DNA of 64,000 nt, from assembly GCA_947623455.1 (NCBI GenBank), contig OX392536.1, positions 33,609,465 to 33,673,464 on the forward strand, written 5' to 3'. Shown one piece after another: positions 60,482-64,000 of this stretch. Within the stretch, counting starts at the first letter, position 1; each line of letters begins with the position of its first letter. The notes under the pieces were generated by a model. It saw only the letters and a list, made by a program, of their open reading frames with translations. It was not told where the DNA came from and did not search any database. A program made the translations under genes and the position numbers. This stretch comes from Mimachlamys varia (Eukaryota > Mollusca > Bivalvia > Pectinida > Pectinidae).

Positions 60482-60706
60482 CTGGATTTGATCCTTATGT
60501 ATACGTGGACAGTTGGGCGATACACTATAACTGATACCAGAGCAGAAAGGTCATCCCTGGTGCGGGAACCTCAGCATTACACTGACCGAGTTCCTCTCCA
60601 GTCGGTCATTACCACATGTGTAGCCACTGATCAGACAACATGTGAATACAACACGGAATGCTCCCATGTTAGAGGTACAGCATGTTTCGTGTCAAGTAGA
60701 CATTGA
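60482..60706 (+). CDS. possible exon of a cysteine-rich protein (weak)
   Basis: A run of T ending in CACCAG (60468-60481) resembles a splice acceptor. The open frame that follows ends at a TGA at 60706 and includes four cysteines spaced C-x7-C-x5-C-x7-C (CVATDQTTCEYNTECSHVRG, then TAC). Such spacing is seen in small extracellular disulphide modules in animals, but I cannot name the family. A weak donor (AAGTAGAC) lies near 60696. No neighbouring exon was found, so this could be chance. Confidence 0.25.
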   Translation: MDLILMYTWTVGRYTITDTRAERSSLVREPQHYTDRVPLQSVITTCVATDQTTCEYNTECSHVRGTACFVSSRH

Positions 60707-63700
60707 AAGCTCGGACACTGCACTTACTTCTCAGGAGTACAGTGAATTTTACTGTTGCGTGTTCTGAAATGTTATCACGCGCTAGTGCTAAAAAATATGG
60801 CTTTGCATTATATGACTTTGTGAAGCATTCACAGTTTCTATATAAAAAAAGAATTGCTTCCTTCTGATTATATACTATTTTCGATAGTTTATGAATTTAT
60901 TCTGACATCGTTTCTATTGCCTGATACATTGTATCATAATGACATCGTCCCGCGGGGTTCGGGACAGATTCGTTATCTATCATGACATTGGCACCTTTAC
61001 TTCAGCAGATATTTAATCGTGGCATAACTTTTGTGATCTCGTCTCATTACTGACATAGTATTCGCTAGACTATGCACTCACATTTCGATGTCAGATTAAT
61101 TTAAGCCTAACTATGACATTCGGTAATGGTGCAGTTTTACGTTATGGCGTCAGATCAAATTGTCACACCTCTGTTAAATAATATGGAGATTTGCATATCC
61201 GTACTTGTTGTTATCGGTCGATATATGAATGTTTGGGAAGCAAGAAATAGGAAAACAATCATTGTAACTTTCTATTGCTCACTTAGTGATGTTATTCTGT
61301 CGAATCCCCAACTGTAAGAGATGTAAATTGACAGTTTATCATTTTCATAGTTTGTGTCAAGATATCATGCATTATAAATGACCATCGTATGATGACCCGT
61401 TCAATGCTATATTTGGTAGCATGTCAGACAAAATAAATTGCAATTTTATGATAGCCTTTTTCAATTCTATATATCTGTGTTTAGTTTGATGTGGAGTAGG
61501 CATACATTCATAATATATAATTAATGGGTGTGATTGTAGACTGCCTCCCACACGTTGCCTCCCACAAGATATCCACTGTTGATATGTTATCGGTCTGAAT
61601 TGGTAGTTAACTGATCAACAGAGTGGATCATTAACATTGTGTCGGGGTGTATCCCCTTACTGAGGAGACGTACGTGGAGTATCCCCTTACCGGGACATCC
61701 GTCATCTGGACGTTACCTGTCAGGTAAGACAATTAAACGTATACTATACATGTCGTTGGACCTGTAACTAACACGGGTATATCAAGTTTTGTGGTAACAT
61801 ATCAAATAAGTCCTGGTCTTCTGAACCGGGACACTGTGTGTTCGCGGCTTTGTGATATTGTTACAATAATTCGATCTATCGACAACGATTCGAGGGAGAT
61901 GATATGGCATTGAGTGCAAAATGGTTCAAATTACTACACCGCAACTTTTAAAATATTGCACGTACAATATCCAGTCTCAGAACACATTTCAATGCTGAAA
62001 AAAGAAGAGGCTTGGAACGAGCCAAAGGTAACACTTAATATATTGTCAACAGTGTTGCAAGTTACAAATCGTTGCGACAACCTCAGCTGTAAATTTGATA
62101 TCGATATTTTGTTCTCAAAGATCGGATCTTATAACATCAATGGAGAAAACGTTAACGCAAATAGTCTCAGAACTGTAACTCATTATGGCGTTAAGCAATA
62201 ACCACCACATGTAGGCATCAATCATATTTTACACGTGCACAGCCGATCCTAAATTACATTTCGGATTCCATATGAAACATTCGAGTAAATCCGCAGAGTG
62301 CAGGTGTCTGCTGGACGTACTACTGTACTTCTTTTGTAATGTTGATAATGCACGTGACCTTCTTCACCGGACGTAAACACAACGCATGCGTATTGCATAT
62401 GATAGATGTTTTGCTCTCACACATACAATGTAGCAATAATGCACCAAATGACATACATGTTCATAGATTTACGCATGTATTGATAAAGAAAGTGGAATTT
62501 GGTCAATGTTGTATTGACATTTGATAAAGCTGTACTATACAATTTAAATTTGTTACAAATCTGCAATTATCAAAAAGATAAACAAAAAATCAAATTCAAC
62601 ATATAACACTGTCAAGGAATTAAGGCGAATAAACAATCCCTGCCTAATCTAACATTTCATATCAGGGATTTATACTCCATTAACGGTCTATATTATCTAC
62701 AATTCTGGCTATTTTGTCTGATATATTTACGACGTCTACTCTCTTAAAGTACGTTTGGACTATTAGCCTGCCATGCGCATGACCCCGTACATTGAAAACC
62801 AGTTAGTTTACGTTAATTGTACTTTATGGTTAAGTCTATGTCGTTAGCGTGTATAAACAACGGCTGGGCGGCGGGTCTTTTTTCCGGAACATTGATTCGA
62901 GTTATTGTTTTGATATATGTGCAGACAGCACGGTATTATACACGTCTTTAAGCTCATTGGCTTGAACTTTTACTCACTAGCCGACCTATTTCTTACTGAC
63001 CATCGCATTCCTTTGCAGAAATATTATAGGGAATAATTAAGTCGATGGTATGTAAGTAAAAGATTTAATGTACTATATAATTTATCAATATCAGACAGGA
63101 ACCTTCATTAATACAAGAATTCCACGGAAATGGATGTGTTGCCGGTGTGGCCAATATTAGACAATTTCATAACGAGACAGAACAGTCTTTAGAATTAGTT
63201 TTTGTTTTTGTTTAAATCAACAAGAAGCATAGAGACCCAAAGTAACTCTTACATATTCGTTGTGGCAATGACCTTGAGGTGTGACCTTCAGACCTGTAGA
63301 TCAGCCCCAAGCACGGGTTTCTAGTAAGGGAGCACTGTAAGAAATTTGAGTTTGATAGACCCAAGATAACTCAAGTTATCACACGGTACTGTACGTGTTC
63401 GGACAACCGACGTTTACAGGCGACACAATCAACCATAGAAACAGTTATATATTTATGTACAAGTAATACAAAACATTGTATGTACATGTAATGGAAACCG
63501 TGACATAATACAACGATTTAACTGTATAAATATACGAATCGTCGTCTAATTGCATACAAATTGCTTTGAAAAAATCCCGTTCGTACCTTTTCGTATGCTC
63601 ATACATTAAAGCTCGTTTGACTTAAGTGAATCTAATCACTGCGCAACTTGATAAGTATACTTTCATATTGTTTACCAGGTAGCGCCATTGTCGAGTGCGA

Positions 63701-64000
63701 CAAATAAACCCGTCTATATTCATGCAACTGCTTTTCACACGAGATCCATTAAATACCATTTTTACAATGCATAGTAACAATTTGTTTAATCAGCAGTGAT
63801 ACAAATGCAGTGACCCTTTATTTGACCCATATTGTCGATTTCTGGGTCATATGACATTTTCGAAATATCACGTGACTTCGTTACGAAAAAGATGATACAA
63901 CAAAGCCGGTAGACATAATTATGATGTTAGAAAAGATACACAAACTCCTTCCACATTCCATGACATTGAGGGGCAATGTTCGTCTACTCCTGTTTGCTAT
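60707..64000. other. unannotated AT-rich DNA
   Basis: 3.3 kb without a supported feature. The frame at 61914-62201 (95 codons, plus) has ordinary amino-acid composition but no recognised domain or splice context. Two similar GTATCCCCTTAC words near 61649 and 61678 are only a local repetition. Confidence 0.45.

Overview
This window looks like non-coding, repeat-rich DNA from an invertebrate nuclear genome, most likely a mollusc and probably a bivalve. Base composition is strongly AT-biased and every reading frame is broken by frequent stops. No protein gene can be supported: the only long open frames are by-products of tandem repeats. The bivalve guess rests on three things: a tRNA-derived SINE on the minus strand near 33.1 kb that resembles the molluscan V-SINE/RUDI type from memory, a dispersed repeat whose minus strand resembles sequence common in bivalve non-coding DNA, and the frequent word TACATGTA. 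No database search was possible.

The most interesting system is a dispersed family of about 275 bp, present four times and always on the plus strand (17765-17976, 22415-22620, 39961-40232, 48688-48965). Each copy carries the core of a type I hammerhead self-cleaving ribozyme: CTGAAGA, a GTCC/GGAC stem II, GAAA, a minimal stem III and a closing stem I, with predicted cleavage after GTA. The copies at 17860 and 40115 keep the whole catalytic core; those at 22503 and 48850 are damaged. No reverse transcriptase lies nearby, so these look like non-autonomous retrozyme-like or Penelope-derived copies.

Three DNA-transposon-like elements can be delimited by terminal inverted repeats. One is 1010 bp (29308-30317) with 26-bp perfect TIRs, TA target duplications and two internal arrays of fifteen 11-bp units. 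Another is 1128 bp (23471-24598) with TTAA target duplications, inserted inside an older dispersed repeat. The third is 392 bp (14401-14792), also flanked by TTAA. None has a transposase frame.

A second dispersed family, about 300 bp when full, occurs at least 17 times on both strands, from near-complete (40731, 41139, 31095) to short fragments. Two tRNA-like pseudogene heads lie at 45.25 and 45.43 kb.

Tandem repeats dominate the rest: a 47-bp satellite of about 95 units (53074-57605), 36-bp arrays (18609-19266 and 42869-43626), and smaller arrays of 50, 39, 35, 32 and 11 bp. The remaining stretches (most of 3.3-10.8, 11-13, 24.7-28.2, 45.5-48.3 and 57.7-64 kb) hold no feature I can name, apart from a weak candidate exon at 60482.
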